From contig JASLHB010000084.1 in NCBI GenBank assembly GCA_030149965.1, forward strand, positions 1 to 24,691: a DNA stretch of 24,691 nt, in the 5' to 3' direction. The position numbers were made by a program, and so were the translations under genes. The notes under the pieces were generated by a model. The model was not told the origin of the DNA, ran no database searches, and saw nothing but the letters and a program-made list of their open reading frames with translations. Shown piece after piece: positions 16,172-23,125 of the stretch (its first letter is position 1; each line of letters starts with the position of its first letter). This stretch comes from Wohlfahrtiimonas sp. (GTDB taxonomy: Bacteria; Pseudomonadota; Gammaproteobacteria; Cardiobacteriales; Wohlfahrtiimonadaceae).

Positions 16172-16210
16172 TTTTAGCGAATCAGTATTTAAATAATGGA
16201 GAAGGTTTTA

Positions 16211-17749
16211 ATGAAAAAACGTGCATTATTGAGTGTAAGCGATAAAGCAGGCGTTGTTGAGTTTGCAGCATCTTTGGTGGAATTGGGCTATGAGCTTATT
16301 TCAACAGGCGGTACGAAAAAAGCGATTGCTGATGCTGGCATTGCGGTGATGGATATTTCAGAGATCACTGAATTCCCTGAAATGATGGATGGCCGTGTGA
16401 AAACATTGCATCCGAAAGTTCATGGCGGCTTATTATCAATTCGTGGTAATGCAGATCATACGAAAGCAATGGAAGAGAATGACATTCACTATATTGATTT
16501 AGTGTGCGTGAATTTGTATCCATTCAAAGAAACAATCTCAAAGCCAAATGTAACGTATCAAGATGCGATTGAAAACATCGATATCGGTGGTCCTTCAATG
16601 CTTCGCAGTGCAGCTAAAAATCATGAGTTTGTAACGGTTGTGACAGATCCTGCGGATTATGCAATTGTATTAGAAGAAATCAAAGCGAGCGGTGATACAA
16701 CTTTGGATACTCGTAAACGTTTAGCATTGCGTGTTTTCCAAACAACAGCAGCTTATGATGCTTTGATTGCAGATTACTTTGCACGTACTTTAGGCGATGT
16801 ATTCCCAGATAAATTAACTGTAACTTTTGAAAAGCAACAACCATTGCGTTACGGTGAAAATCCACATCAAGAAGCTGCGTTTTATCGCACGCCAATGATG
16901 GAAAGCAATGCCTTGGCTTATGCGAAACAATTGCATGGTAAAGAATTGTCTTATAACAATATTCAAGATGCGAATGCTGCTGTTAACATTATGCTCGAAT
17001 ATCAAGAGCCAGTTGTGGTTGCAGTTAAGCACATGAATCCTTGCGGCGTTGGTACAGGCAAAGATTTATTTGATGCTTGGACGAAAGCATTTGAAGCAGA
17101 TTCTACTTCGATCTTTGGCGGAATCATCACAACGAACCAAACGATTGATGCGAAAACAGCTGAAGAAATGAGTAAGATTTTCTTGGAAATAATCATTGCA
17201 CCTGGATTCACAGATGAAGCGCGCACAATTTTAGAAGCGAAGAAAAACATTCGCTTACTAGAAAATCCAGCAATTCAATCAAACTTTGATAATGCATTCA
17301 CAACAACTGCAGTGAATGGCGGTTTATTGGTGCAAACGAAAGATCGTGGAGAAATTAATTTCGCTGATTTTGATATTGTGACAGAACGTAAACCAACCGC
17401 AGAAGAGCAAGAAGCATTGTTATTTGCTTGGAAAGTTGTGAAACACGTTAAATCTAACGCAATCGTTGTGGCGAAAGAAGGTCAAACGTTAGGAATTGGC
17501 GCAGGTCAAATGAATCGCGTAGGCGCTGCTAAAATTGCATTAGAGCAAGCAGGTGAAGAAGCGCAGGGCAATGTATTGTCATCGGATGCTTTCTTCCCAA
17601 TGGCGGATACTTTAGAAATCGCTGCAAAAGCGGGCATTAAAGCAATCATCCAACCGGGCGGATCAATCAAAGATCAAGACTCAATTGATGTGGCAAATAA
17701 GTACGGCATCGCAATGGTGTTTACGAAGAAACGTCACTTTAAACACTAA
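16211..17749 (+). CDS. purH: Bifunctional AICAR formyltransferase/IMP cyclohydrolase
   Basis: Last two steps to IMP. It is 512 residues from the ATG at 16211, chosen because GGAGAAGG (16198-16205) is correctly spaced for it; an in-frame ATG at 16196 lies before that SD. The N-terminal IMP cyclohydrolase/MGS-like domain (about 1-195) contains STGGTKKAI, MDGRVKTLHPKVHGG and the GGPSMLRSAAKN loop. The C-terminal AICAR transformylase (about 200-512) contains RYGENPHQEA, KHMNPCGVG, SDAFFPM and PGGSI. The length and many blocks match Bacillus PurH (512 residues) more than E. coli PurH (529), from memory. It is the last purine gene here; purD does not follow. Confidence 0.97.
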   Translation: MKKRALLSVSDKAGVVEFAASLVELGYELISTGGTKKAIADAGIAVMDISEITEFPEMMDGRVKTLHPKVHGGLLSIRGNADHTKAMEENDIHYIDLVCVNLYPFKETISKPNVTYQDAIENIDIGGPSMLRSAAKNHEFVTVVTDPADYAIVLEEIKASGDTTLDTRKRLALRVFQTTAAYDALIADYFARTLGDVFPDKLTVTFEKQQPLRYGENPHQEAAFYRTPMMESNALAYAKQLHGKELSYNNIQDANAAVNIMLEYQEPVVVAVKHMNPCGVGTGKDLFDAWTKAFEADSTSIFGGIITTNQTIDAKTAEEMSKIFLEIIIAPGFTDEARTILEAKKNIRLLENPAIQSNFDNAFTTTAVNGGLLVQTKDRGEINFADFDIVTERKPTAEEQEALLFAWKVVKHVKSNAIVVAKEGQTLGIGAGQMNRVGAAKIALEQAGEEAQGNVLSSDAFFPMADTLEIAAKAGIKAIIQPGGSIKDQDSIDVANKYGIAMVFTKKRHFKH

Positions 17750-17762
17750 AGGTTAAAACAGT

Positions 17763-17817
17763 CACCCGAGGAATTGATGGCATTTACCTCAAGCAAAGGC
17801 GCCATCTTTCCTCGGTG
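17763..17817. other. Structured hairpin downstream of purH, unknown element
   Basis: Lower stem of 8 bp (17766-17773 with 17808-17815), extendable by 2 bp past a bulged C, then a small internal loop, then an upper stem of 6 bp (17776-17781 with 17801-17806) and a 19-base apical loop. It starts 13 bases after the purH stop. On the + strand no T-run follows; on the - strand a short TTTT follows, so a terminator facing left is possible. I matched it to no RNA family I know. Confidence 0.5.
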
Positions 17818-17842
17818 GGCAGTGAATATGAATTCTCTTAAG

Positions 17843-18067
17843 TTAATTTTTTAACTGAAGTATCTGTTTACAAATTTCAGGTAAATATTCAAATTTAATG
17901 GTTGTCGCTTCATCACAAACCCATTTAACTGAAGCATGACGGATTCTACATATTTGTCTTTAATAGATGTAGGTTTGTGCTTGCTTTGCATTATGGCAAT
18001 TTTTGCTCTCTTTTTCTTTAGAATTAGCTTCGCATTTTTGTAACATGGCTAATTGATGGTATTTCCG
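17843..18067 (-). pseudogene. Possible remnant of a small cysteine-rich protein gene
   Basis: Read on the - strand, a single frame of 75 codons is broken only by one in-frame TAA (17962-17960). Both halves look more protein-like than the AT-rich surroundings, for example RHASVKWVCDEATTIKF and YLPEICKQILQL, with six Cys in 73 residues. No family was recognised. There is no good SD; the only ATG in this frame (MLQKCEAN) gives a 28-residue product. It could equally be chance, since AT-rich spacers give short open frames. Treat it as a weak call. Confidence 0.25.
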
Positions 18068-18148
18068 CTATACCATAATAATTATTAAAATCCATATAAT
18101 TTAATTATATTTATAATAAGTATCAAAAAGTAATTATTTGTATTATAG

Positions 18149-18160
18149 TGTTGCGCAACA
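18149..18160. promoter_or_regulatory. 12-base perfect palindrome, possible operator
   Basis: TGTTGCGCAACA, a perfect two-fold palindrome and a local GC island in AT-rich spacer, 319 bases before the tdcB ATG. The size and symmetry suit a dimeric repressor or activator; the regulator is unknown. Confidence 0.35.
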
Positions 18161-18378
18161 AAACCGTAATCCCAATAAAAATACTAATAGTTGAGATAAT
18201 AAAAATGATTCAGATCAGATTATTTAAGAGTTTGTCTTTTTCCATATAAGTTTTAAAAATTAATTTAATTCATAAAAATCAGTATTTTAATAAGAGAATT
18301 TGTAAGTTTTTGTATAGAATTATAAAAATCATGATCTAAGTCGCATTTTTATTTTCAGTTAAGTTTATTATACTTACA

Positions 18379-18425
18379 TCAACAAAAGTTGACGTTAACA
18401 GGCAAATAAGTTTAAAAATGTTAAC
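18379..18425. promoter_or_regulatory. Cluster of inverted repeats upstream of tdcB
   Basis: TCAAC-AAAA-GTTGA (18379-18392) is followed by GTTAAC at 18394-18399 and again at 18420-18425, 26 bases apart (about 2.5 helical turns). A weak -35 candidate TTGACG overlaps the first repeat. No regulator gene (tdcA or tdcR type) is next to it, so the protein that would bind is unknown. Confidence 0.35.
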
Positions 18426-18478
18426 TACTGTTTTACAAGTTGTTTAATTCGATGATCTATATAATAAGGAGCAGTGCA

Positions 18479-19456
18479 ATGGATTTATGTAATTTACCAG
18501 TCACGATGAAAGATATTCGAGAAGCACAAAAAGCATTAACTGGCAAAGTGTATAAAACAGGAATGCCACGCAGTAACTACTTAAGCGAGTGCTGTAATGG
18601 TGATATCTACGTTAAATTTGAGAACATGCAGCGTACAGGTTCTTTTAAAATGCGTGGTGCATTTAATAAGTTAAGTTCCTTAACAGAAGAAGAAAGAAAA
18701 CGCGGTGTTGTTGCATGTTCTGCAGGTAACCACGCACAAGGCGTTGCATTATCAAGTAGCATGTTAGGTATCAATGCAAAAATCGTTATGCCAGAAACTG
18801 CACCAAAAGCAAAAGTAGATGCAACAAAAGGTTATGGTGCGGAAGTTGTACCATATGGTTCAAACTTCAACGAAACAATGAAAAAGGCTTTAGAAATTGT
18901 TGAAGAAGAAGGTCGTATTTTTGTGCATCCTTATGACGATACAAAAGTAATCGCAGGTCAAGGTACAATTGCACTCGATATTTTAGAAGATTTGTGGGAT
19001 GTAGATAACGTTGTTGTGCCAATCGGTGGCGGTGGTTTGATCGCAGGTATTGCAGTAGCGTTGAAATCATTCAATCCAAACATTAATATTTTTGGTGTTC
19101 AAGCAGAAAATGTACATGGTATGGCATCTTCTTTGGCGGAAAACATGATTGTAACGCATAGAGATGAAGGTACAGTTGCTGATGGTTGTGATGTTGCAAC
19201 ACCAGGTAAATTAACATACGAGATTGCTAAAGATTTAGTAACAGAAGTTGTAACGGTGAGCGAAGATGAAATCATGGCAAGTATGGTTGCATTGGTTCAG
19301 CGTAATAAAATCTTAAGTGAAGGTGCTGGTGCATTATCTACAGCAGCGATCTTAAGTGGCAAAATTTCACAATACATTGAAGGTAAAAAGACAGTAGCAA
19401 TTATCTCTGGTGGTAATGTGGATTTATCAAAATTAGCCAAAATACTAAGCGCGTAA
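18479..19456 (+). CDS. tdcB: Catabolic threonine dehydratase (threonine ammonia-lyase), copy 1
   Basis: PLP enzyme that deaminates threonine to 2-oxobutyrate and ammonia (and serine to pyruvate). It is 325 residues with no C-terminal ACT domain, so it is the catabolic TdcB type rather than IlvA. The PLP lysine is Lys57 in RTGSFKMRGA, the phosphate loop is PIGGGGLIAG (about 180-189), and SAGNHAQG lies near 80-87. The ATG at 18479 is chosen for the perfect AAGGAG (18466-18471) seven bases upstream and because the second copy starts at the same alignment point; an ATG at 18440 would add 13 unrelated residues. It reads closely like E. coli TdcB from memory. The transporter tdcC follows after 16 bases. 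Confidence 0.96.
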   Translation: MDLCNLPVTMKDIREAQKALTGKVYKTGMPRSNYLSECCNGDIYVKFENMQRTGSFKMRGAFNKLSSLTEEERKRGVVACSAGNHAQGVALSSSMLGINAKIVMPETAPKAKVDATKGYGAEVVPYGSNFNETMKKALEIVEEEGRIFVHPYDDTKVIAGQGTIALDILEDLWDVDNVVVPIGGGGLIAGIAVALKSFNPNINIFGVQAENVHGMASSLAENMIVTHRDEGTVADGCDVATPGKLTYEIAKDLVTEVVTVSEDEIMASMVALVQRNKILSEGAGALSTAAILSGKISQYIEGKKTVAIISGGNVDLSKLAKILSA

Positions 19457-19472
19457 GTGTTAGGAGTTCATT

Positions 19473-20795
19473 ATGAGTACAGAAATCAAAGATTATAATA
19501 AATGGCAAAAAGAAGATACCACGTGGTCGTTAGCCTTATTTGGTACAGCAATTGGTGCGGGCGTTCTGTTCTTCCCAATTAGAGCAGGTTACGGTGGTTT
19601 ACTACCAATCTTAATCATGTTGTTCTTAGCATTCCCAATCGCGTTCTATTCACATAGAGCAATGGCAAGATTCTGTTTATCAGGCAAATCTACATCTGGC
19701 GATATTACACAGACAGTAGAAGAGCATTTCGGTAAAACAGGCGGCATCATCATGACGTTTATGTACTTCTTCGCAATTTGTCCATTGTTATGGATTTATG
19801 GCGTAACGATGACAAATACATTCATGTCATTCTGGACTGAGCAGTTAGGTATGGCGCCATTAGGTCGTGCGTGGGTTGCATTTGGTTCATTATTAGTATT
19901 ATCGATTGTTATTACCTTTGGTAAAGACATGATGGTTAAAGTAATGAGTTACTTAGTTTGGCCTTTCATTGGTTGTTTGTTAATCATCTCTTTATTATTG
20001 ATTCCTTATTGGAACACTTCAGTATTTGAAGCATTCAGCAACGATTATTCAACAATCTTAGGTCCTGATGGCATTTTCAACACAAGCGATGGTTTAATTA
20101 ATACTGTTTGGTTAGGTATTGGTATCATGGTTTTCTCTTTCAACTTCTCACCAATCGTTTCATCATTCTGTGTATCTCAGCGTGAAAACTATGAAGCAAA
20201 TGGTGGTATGGAATTAGTAGAGCAAAAATCTACAAAAATCATTCGTCGTGCATCTATCTTGATGGTAAGTGTTGTAATGTTCTTTGCATTCAGTAACTTG
20301 TTTGCTTTATCTCCAGAGAACATGGCTGAAGCTAAAGAAATGAACATTCCTGTATTAACATACTTGGCATATCACTTTGGTGGCGAAAGCACATTAGGTA
20401 AAATCTTCTTCTACGCAGCTCCAATCATTGCATTGGTAGCAATCTTCAAATCATTCTTCGGTCATTATTTAGGTACTTTGGAAGGTTTGAATGGTTTGAT
20501 CATCCGTTTTGGTTACAAAGGCGATCGTACTAAGATTTCTTCAGCTAAATTAAACTTTATCAGCATGGTGTTCATCATGGCATCTACTTGGTTAGTAGCA
20601 TATTTAGATCCAAACATCTTAGATTTGATCGAACAAATGGGTGCACCAATTATTGCAATGCTCTTATGTTTATTACCAATGTATGCGATCAACAAAATTC
20701 CAGCATTATCACGTTTCAAAGGTTTACCTTCTAACTACTTCGTGACTGCAATTGGTGTTTTGACAATCTTAAACGTATTGAGATCATTCTTCTAA
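19473..20795 (+). CDS. tdcC: Threonine/serine:H+ symporter TdcC
   Basis: Inner-membrane importer of threonine and serine, HAAAP (STP) family. It is 440 residues with about 11 hydrophobic helices, matching E. coli TdcC (443). Long blocks agree with TdcC from memory, including TVEEHFGKTGGI, FFAICPLLWIYGVT, VKVMSYLVWPFIG, FSFNFSPIVSSF, FKSFFGHYLGTLEGLNG and NILDLIEQMGAPIIA. TAGGAG precedes the ATG at good spacing. It sits between tdcB and ridA in one operon, so uptake, deamination and clean-up of the reactive intermediate are made together. Confidence 0.96.
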   Translation: MSTEIKDYNKWQKEDTTWSLALFGTAIGAGVLFFPIRAGYGGLLPILIMLFLAFPIAFYSHRAMARFCLSGKSTSGDITQTVEEHFGKTGGIIMTFMYFFAICPLLWIYGVTMTNTFMSFWTEQLGMAPLGRAWVAFGSLLVLSIVITFGKDMMVKVMSYLVWPFIGCLLIISLLLIPYWNTSVFEAFSNDYSTILGPDGIFNTSDGLINTVWLGIGIMVFSFNFSPIVSSFCVSQRENYEANGGMELVEQKSTKIIRRASILMVSVVMFFAFSNLFALSPENMAEAKEMNIPVLTYLAYHFGGESTLGKIFFYAAPIIALVAIFKSFFGHYLGTLEGLNGLIIRFGYKGDRTKISSAKLNFISMVFIMASTWLVAYLDPNILDLIEQMGAPIIAMLLCLLPMYAINKIPALSRFKGLPSNYFVTAIGVLTILNVLRSFF

Positions 20796-20807
20796 AGGAG
20801 AAATAAA

Positions 20808-21191
20808 ATGAAAGTCATTAGTACAAATCAAGCACCTGCAGCAATTGGTCCTTATGTGCAAGCTGTAGATTTAGGAAATCTCATTTTATTATCAGGTCAG
20901 ATTCCTTTAAATGCAGAAGGTGAAATGGCAGTGGGTATTGTGAATCAGACAAGACAATCACTAGAAAATGTTAAAGCAATCTTATTAGAAGCAAACTTAG
21001 CCGTTGCTAATATTGTAAAAACAACAGTGTTTGTAAGTGACTTGAATGATTTTGCAGCAGTAAATGCAGAATATGAAAAGTTCTTTACTGAAAATAGCCA
21101 TCCAAGTTTTCCTGTACGTTCTTGTGTTGAAGTAGCAAGATTACCAAGAGATGTAGGTATTGAAATAGAAGTAATGGCTGTTCGTCCATAA
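20808..21191 (+). CDS. ridA: RidA/TdcF-type 2-iminobutanoate/2-iminopropanoate deaminase
   Basis: Hydrolyses the reactive enamine/imine released by threonine or serine dehydratase, speeding 2-oxo acid formation and protecting PLP enzymes. It is 127 residues, typical. QAPAAIGPYVQAV (8-20), LLSGQIPL (28-35), the catalytic-site Arg104 in FPVRSCVEVARLP and a C-terminal IEIEVMAV with the acidic residue are present. It resembles E. coli TdcF, which is also encoded beside tdcBC. The SD AAAGGAG overlaps the tdcC stop and is strong. A clear terminator follows. The specific link to the neighbouring TdcB is inference from family knowledge and position. Confidence 0.95.
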   Translation: MKVISTNQAPAAIGPYVQAVDLGNLILLSGQIPLNAEGEMAVGIVNQTRQSLENVKAILLEANLAVANIVKTTVFVSDLNDFAAVNAEYEKFFTENSHPSFPVRSCVEVARLPRDVGIEIEVMAVRP

Positions 21192-21208
21192 ACATTAACA
21201 AAAAATAT

Positions 21209-21244
21209 AAAGGCTTTTAACTAAATTAGTTAAAAGCCTTTTTT
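21209..21244 (+). terminator. Rho-independent terminator after ridA
   Basis: A 15-bp perfect stem (21209-21223 with 21227-21241), 3-base loop, T-run to 21244. It separates tdcB-tdcC-ridA from the second tdcB copy. The A-run on the 5' side makes it symmetric and possibly bidirectional. Confidence 0.93.
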
Positions 21245-21249
21245 ATTAT

Positions 21250-21278
21250 TTCATTATATTAAGTTACTCATATATAAT
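21250..21278 (+). promoter_or_regulatory. Possible promoter for tdcB copy 2
   Basis: Perfect -10 TATAAT (21273-21278) with a weak -35 TTCATT (21250-21255) at a 17-base spacer. It lies just after the ridA terminator and 49 bases before the ATG. The poor -35 suggests an activator or weak expression. Confidence 0.45.
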
Positions 21279-21326
21279 CATTTTGAAAACAAAAATAATT
21301 AATGAACTAAATATAAGGAAAGCGCT

Positions 21327-22307
21327 ATGGAACGATTAAAGTTACCAATTACGATGAAAGATGTACGTGATGCTCAGAAAGTTTTAGAAGGAAAAGTTTA
21401 TCATACAGGACTTGAGCACAGTAATTATCTCAGTGAACAATGTAAAGGCGATATTTACGTTAAATTTGAAAATATGCAACGCACAGGTTCATTCAAAATG
21501 CGTGGTGCTTTTAATAAATTGAGTTCATTGACAGAAGATGAAGCAAAACGTGGTGTTGTGGCTTGTTCCGCAGGGAATCATGCGCAAGGTGTTGCCTTGT
21601 CAGGCAGTATGCTCGGCATTAATACAAAAATAGTCATGCCAGAAACAGCACCTCAAGCTAAAATTGCCGCAACCAAAGGTTATGGCGCAGAAGTTGTGCT
21701 TTTTGGCCAAAACTTCAATGAAACTATGCAAAAAGCACAAGAAATTGTGAAAGAAGAAGGGCGAGTTTTTGTTCATCCTTACGATGATGAAAAAGTGATT
21801 GCAGGGCAAGGCACTATCGGCTTAGAAATCCTCGAAGATTTATGGGATGTGGATAATATTGTTGTGCCAATCGGTGGTGGTGGATTAATAGCAGGGATTG
21901 CAGTTGCTTTGAAATCATTTAATCCAAATATTAATATTTTTGGTGTTCAAGCTGACAATGTTCATGGCATGGCATCTTCTTTGGAAGCAGATAAAGTTGT
22001 CACTCACAGAGATGACAGCACAACAGCAGATGGTTGTGATGTTGCAACGCCAGGCGCATTAACATTTGAGATTGCGAAGAATTTAGTAACTGAAGTTGTA
22101 ACGGTCAGCGAAGATGATATTAAAAAGAGCATGGTTGCTTTGGTACAACGCAATAAAATCATCAGCGAAGGCGCGGGTGCATTATCAACAGCGGCGATTT
22201 TGAGTGGTAAAATTGCACCTGAATATATCGAAGGTAAGAAAACTGTAGTTATTATCTCTGGCGGTAATATTGATTTAACAAAATTGGCTTCTATTTTAGA
22301 TTCATAA
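21327..22307 (+). CDS. tdcB: Catabolic threonine dehydratase, copy 2
   Basis: 326 residues, aligned end to end with the copy at 18479 with a single one-residue insertion (SGKIAPEYIEG against SGKISQYIEG). By eye roughly four of five residues are identical, with all PLP and active-site blocks (RTGSFKMRGA, SAGNHAQG, PIGGGGLIAG) kept, so it should be active. Differences concentrate near the N-terminus, around residues 105-140 and 220-235. At the DNA level many third positions differ, so the duplication is not recent or one copy was acquired. AAGGAA (21315-21320) serves as SD. It stands alone between two terminators. It may be a paralogue with different regulation or a serine-preferring variant; the sequence does not decide. 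Confidence 0.94.
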   Translation: MERLKLPITMKDVRDAQKVLEGKVYHTGLEHSNYLSEQCKGDIYVKFENMQRTGSFKMRGAFNKLSSLTEDEAKRGVVACSAGNHAQGVALSGSMLGINTKIVMPETAPQAKIAATKGYGAEVVLFGQNFNETMQKAQEIVKEEGRVFVHPYDDEKVIAGQGTIGLEILEDLWDVDNIVVPIGGGGLIAGIAVALKSFNPNINIFGVQADNVHGMASSLEADKVVTHRDDSTTADGCDVATPGALTFEIAKNLVTEVVTVSEDDIKKSMVALVQRNKIISEGAGALSTAAILSGKIAPEYIEGKKTVVIISGGNIDLTKLASILDS

Positions 22308-22325
22308 TACAAAGATAATATTATC

Positions 22326-22363
22326 AAATGCACATATGTATACTTTATATATGTGCATTTTTT
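22326..22363 (+). terminator. Rho-independent terminator after tdcB copy 2
   Basis: A 14-bp stem (22326-22339 with 22347-22360, one G-T pair), 7-base loop, T-run to 22363. It ends 20 bases before the next gene's ATG. Confidence 0.9.
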
Positions 22364-22382
22364 ATTTTAGGAAATATTAAAT

Positions 22383-22730
22383 ATGACAACAGAAGCTATA
22401 GCGATTAACTACATCGAATTTAATGTGAAGAATATTGCTAAAAGCAAAGTATTTTATTCTGCTTTAGGTTGGGAGTTTGTGGATTATGGTGAGCAATATT
22501 GCGAGTTTAATTCAGGTGCTTTGAAAGGTGGCTTCTACCAAACGAATGATGTAAATCCTAATGGTGGTGCTTTAGTTATATTATTTAGTTCTAATTTAGA
22601 AAATACATTAAATAATATAAAAAATGCAGGTGGAATGATCACAGCGGAGATTTTTGAATTCCCTGGTGGCAAGCGTTTCCATTTTAAAGATTTGGATGGC
22701 TATGAATTGGCAGTTTGGACAAATATATAA
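22383..22730 (+). CDS. VOC-family (glyoxalase/bleomycin-resistance fold) small protein
   Basis: 115 residues, one vicinal-oxygen-chelate domain made of two beta-alpha-beta-beta-beta modules: INYIEFNVKNIAKSKVFYS (8-26) with the typical SALGWEF turn, and a second module ending in HFKDLDGYELAVW (about 100-112), where Glu in GYEL is a usual metal-ligand position. Similar small VOC proteins (YdcF/PhnB-like annotations) have no agreed substrate. AGGAAA lies about 10 bases before the ATG. It comes right after a terminator with no evident promoter, and is followed by its own terminator, so the source of its transcript is unclear. Confidence 0.85.
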   Translation: MTTEAIAINYIEFNVKNIAKSKVFYSALGWEFVDYGEQYCEFNSGALKGGFYQTNDVNPNGGALVILFSSNLENTLNNIKNAGGMITAEIFEFPGGKRFHFKDLDGYELAVWTNI

Positions 22731-22776
22731 AATGTTATATGAGATTTAAAAAAGTTATTAATGAGCAGAATTTTTG

Positions 22777-22806
22777 AAGCCCCTAAAATTTAGGGGCTTA
22801 TTTTTT
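22777..22806 (+). terminator. Rho-independent terminator after the VOC gene
   Basis: A 10-bp perfect stem (22777-22786 with 22790-22799, five G-C pairs), 3-base loop, then A and six T (22801-22806). Confidence 0.92.
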
Positions 22807-22999
22807 GGAAAAATATACTATGCATACTTCACATACCTAGCGAGTTTGTATTATTTTTGCTCAAATGTAAATAATTCTCTTTATGGTATTTATTTGAAAA
22901 ATATATGATTTTTTTGATAGAGCTTAAGGATATTTTGAGTAACTCATTGAAATTTAGGTCTTTTCATTGATATAGGTTTCATCTGTTAATTAAAAATAT

Positions 23000-23037
23000 C
23001 TGTGCTATCATTGCCCGCCTATCGTGCTCTAGCACAG
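23000..23037. repeat. 8-bp inverted repeat upstream of the flavin oxidase
   Basis: CTGTGCTA (23000-23007) and its exact reverse complement TAGCACAG (23030-23037), with a third half-copy GTGCT at 23024-23028 that can form an alternative small hairpin with GCAC. No T-run follows, so it is not a terminator; operator or alternative leader structure are both possible. Confidence 0.5.
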
Positions 23038-23052
23038 GTAGAAAAATTATTC

Positions 23053-23066
23053 TTGATATTGATCAT
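23053..23066 (+). promoter_or_regulatory. FNR-type box 1 (one mismatch)
   Basis: TTGAT-ATTG-ATCAT against the FNR/Anr consensus TTGAT-N4-ATCAA. Its centre is about 66 bases before the ATG; if it acts as a class II site at -41.5, transcription would start near 23101, leaving a 25-base leader that contains the purine-rich SD. Confidence 0.5.
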
Positions 23067-23084
23067 AAAGTTTATCTTTTAATG

Positions 23085-23098
23085 TTGATTGATATCAA
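23085..23098 (+). promoter_or_regulatory. FNR-type box 2 (perfect half-sites)
   Basis: TTGAT-TGAT-ATCAA, an exact FNR/Anr consensus. It is 32 bases downstream of box 1 and would overlap the -10 region of a promoter activated from box 1, so it could repress or be the only functional site. Confidence 0.55.
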
Positions 23099-23125
23099 TT
23101 AGGTACCAAGGGGTAAGGGGAAATT

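Larger units (their letters stand above)
17750..18478. other. Long intergenic region between purH and tdcB (729 bases)
   Basis: AT-rich region without a full-length gene. From left to right it holds a long two-part hairpin (17763-17817), a 6-bp inverted repeat with a TTTT loop (17841-17856) lacking a following T-run, a possible decayed frame on the - strand (17843-18067), a 12-base perfect palindrome (18149-18160), a 5-4-5 inverted repeat (18379-18392) and two GTTAAC copies (18394-18399, 18420-18425) in front of tdcB. No canonical terminator for purH is present. Confidence 0.6.
22807..23125. other. Leader region of the flavin oxidase gene (319 bases)
   Basis: AT-rich, no gene seen. It holds an 8-bp inverted repeat with a 22-base spacer (23000-23037) and two FNR-type boxes (23053-23066 and 23085-23098) close to the start codon, suggesting regulated transcription. 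Several weak -10-like hexamers are present, but none pairs with a convincing -35. Confidence 0.55.

Noticed and set aside
17841..17856. AGTTAA-TTTT-TTAACT hairpin as a purH terminator
   Set aside because: The stem is short and all A/T, and no T-run follows it.
18432..18465. TTTACA and TATAAT before tdcB look like a promoter
   Set aside because: The spacer is 22 bases and the -10 touches the SD, so the transcript would start at or after the SD. TATAAT here is probably chance.
18440..18478. In-frame ATG giving a 338-residue TdcB
   Set aside because: The extra 13 residues have no counterpart in the second copy, and the strong AAGGAG site points to 18479.
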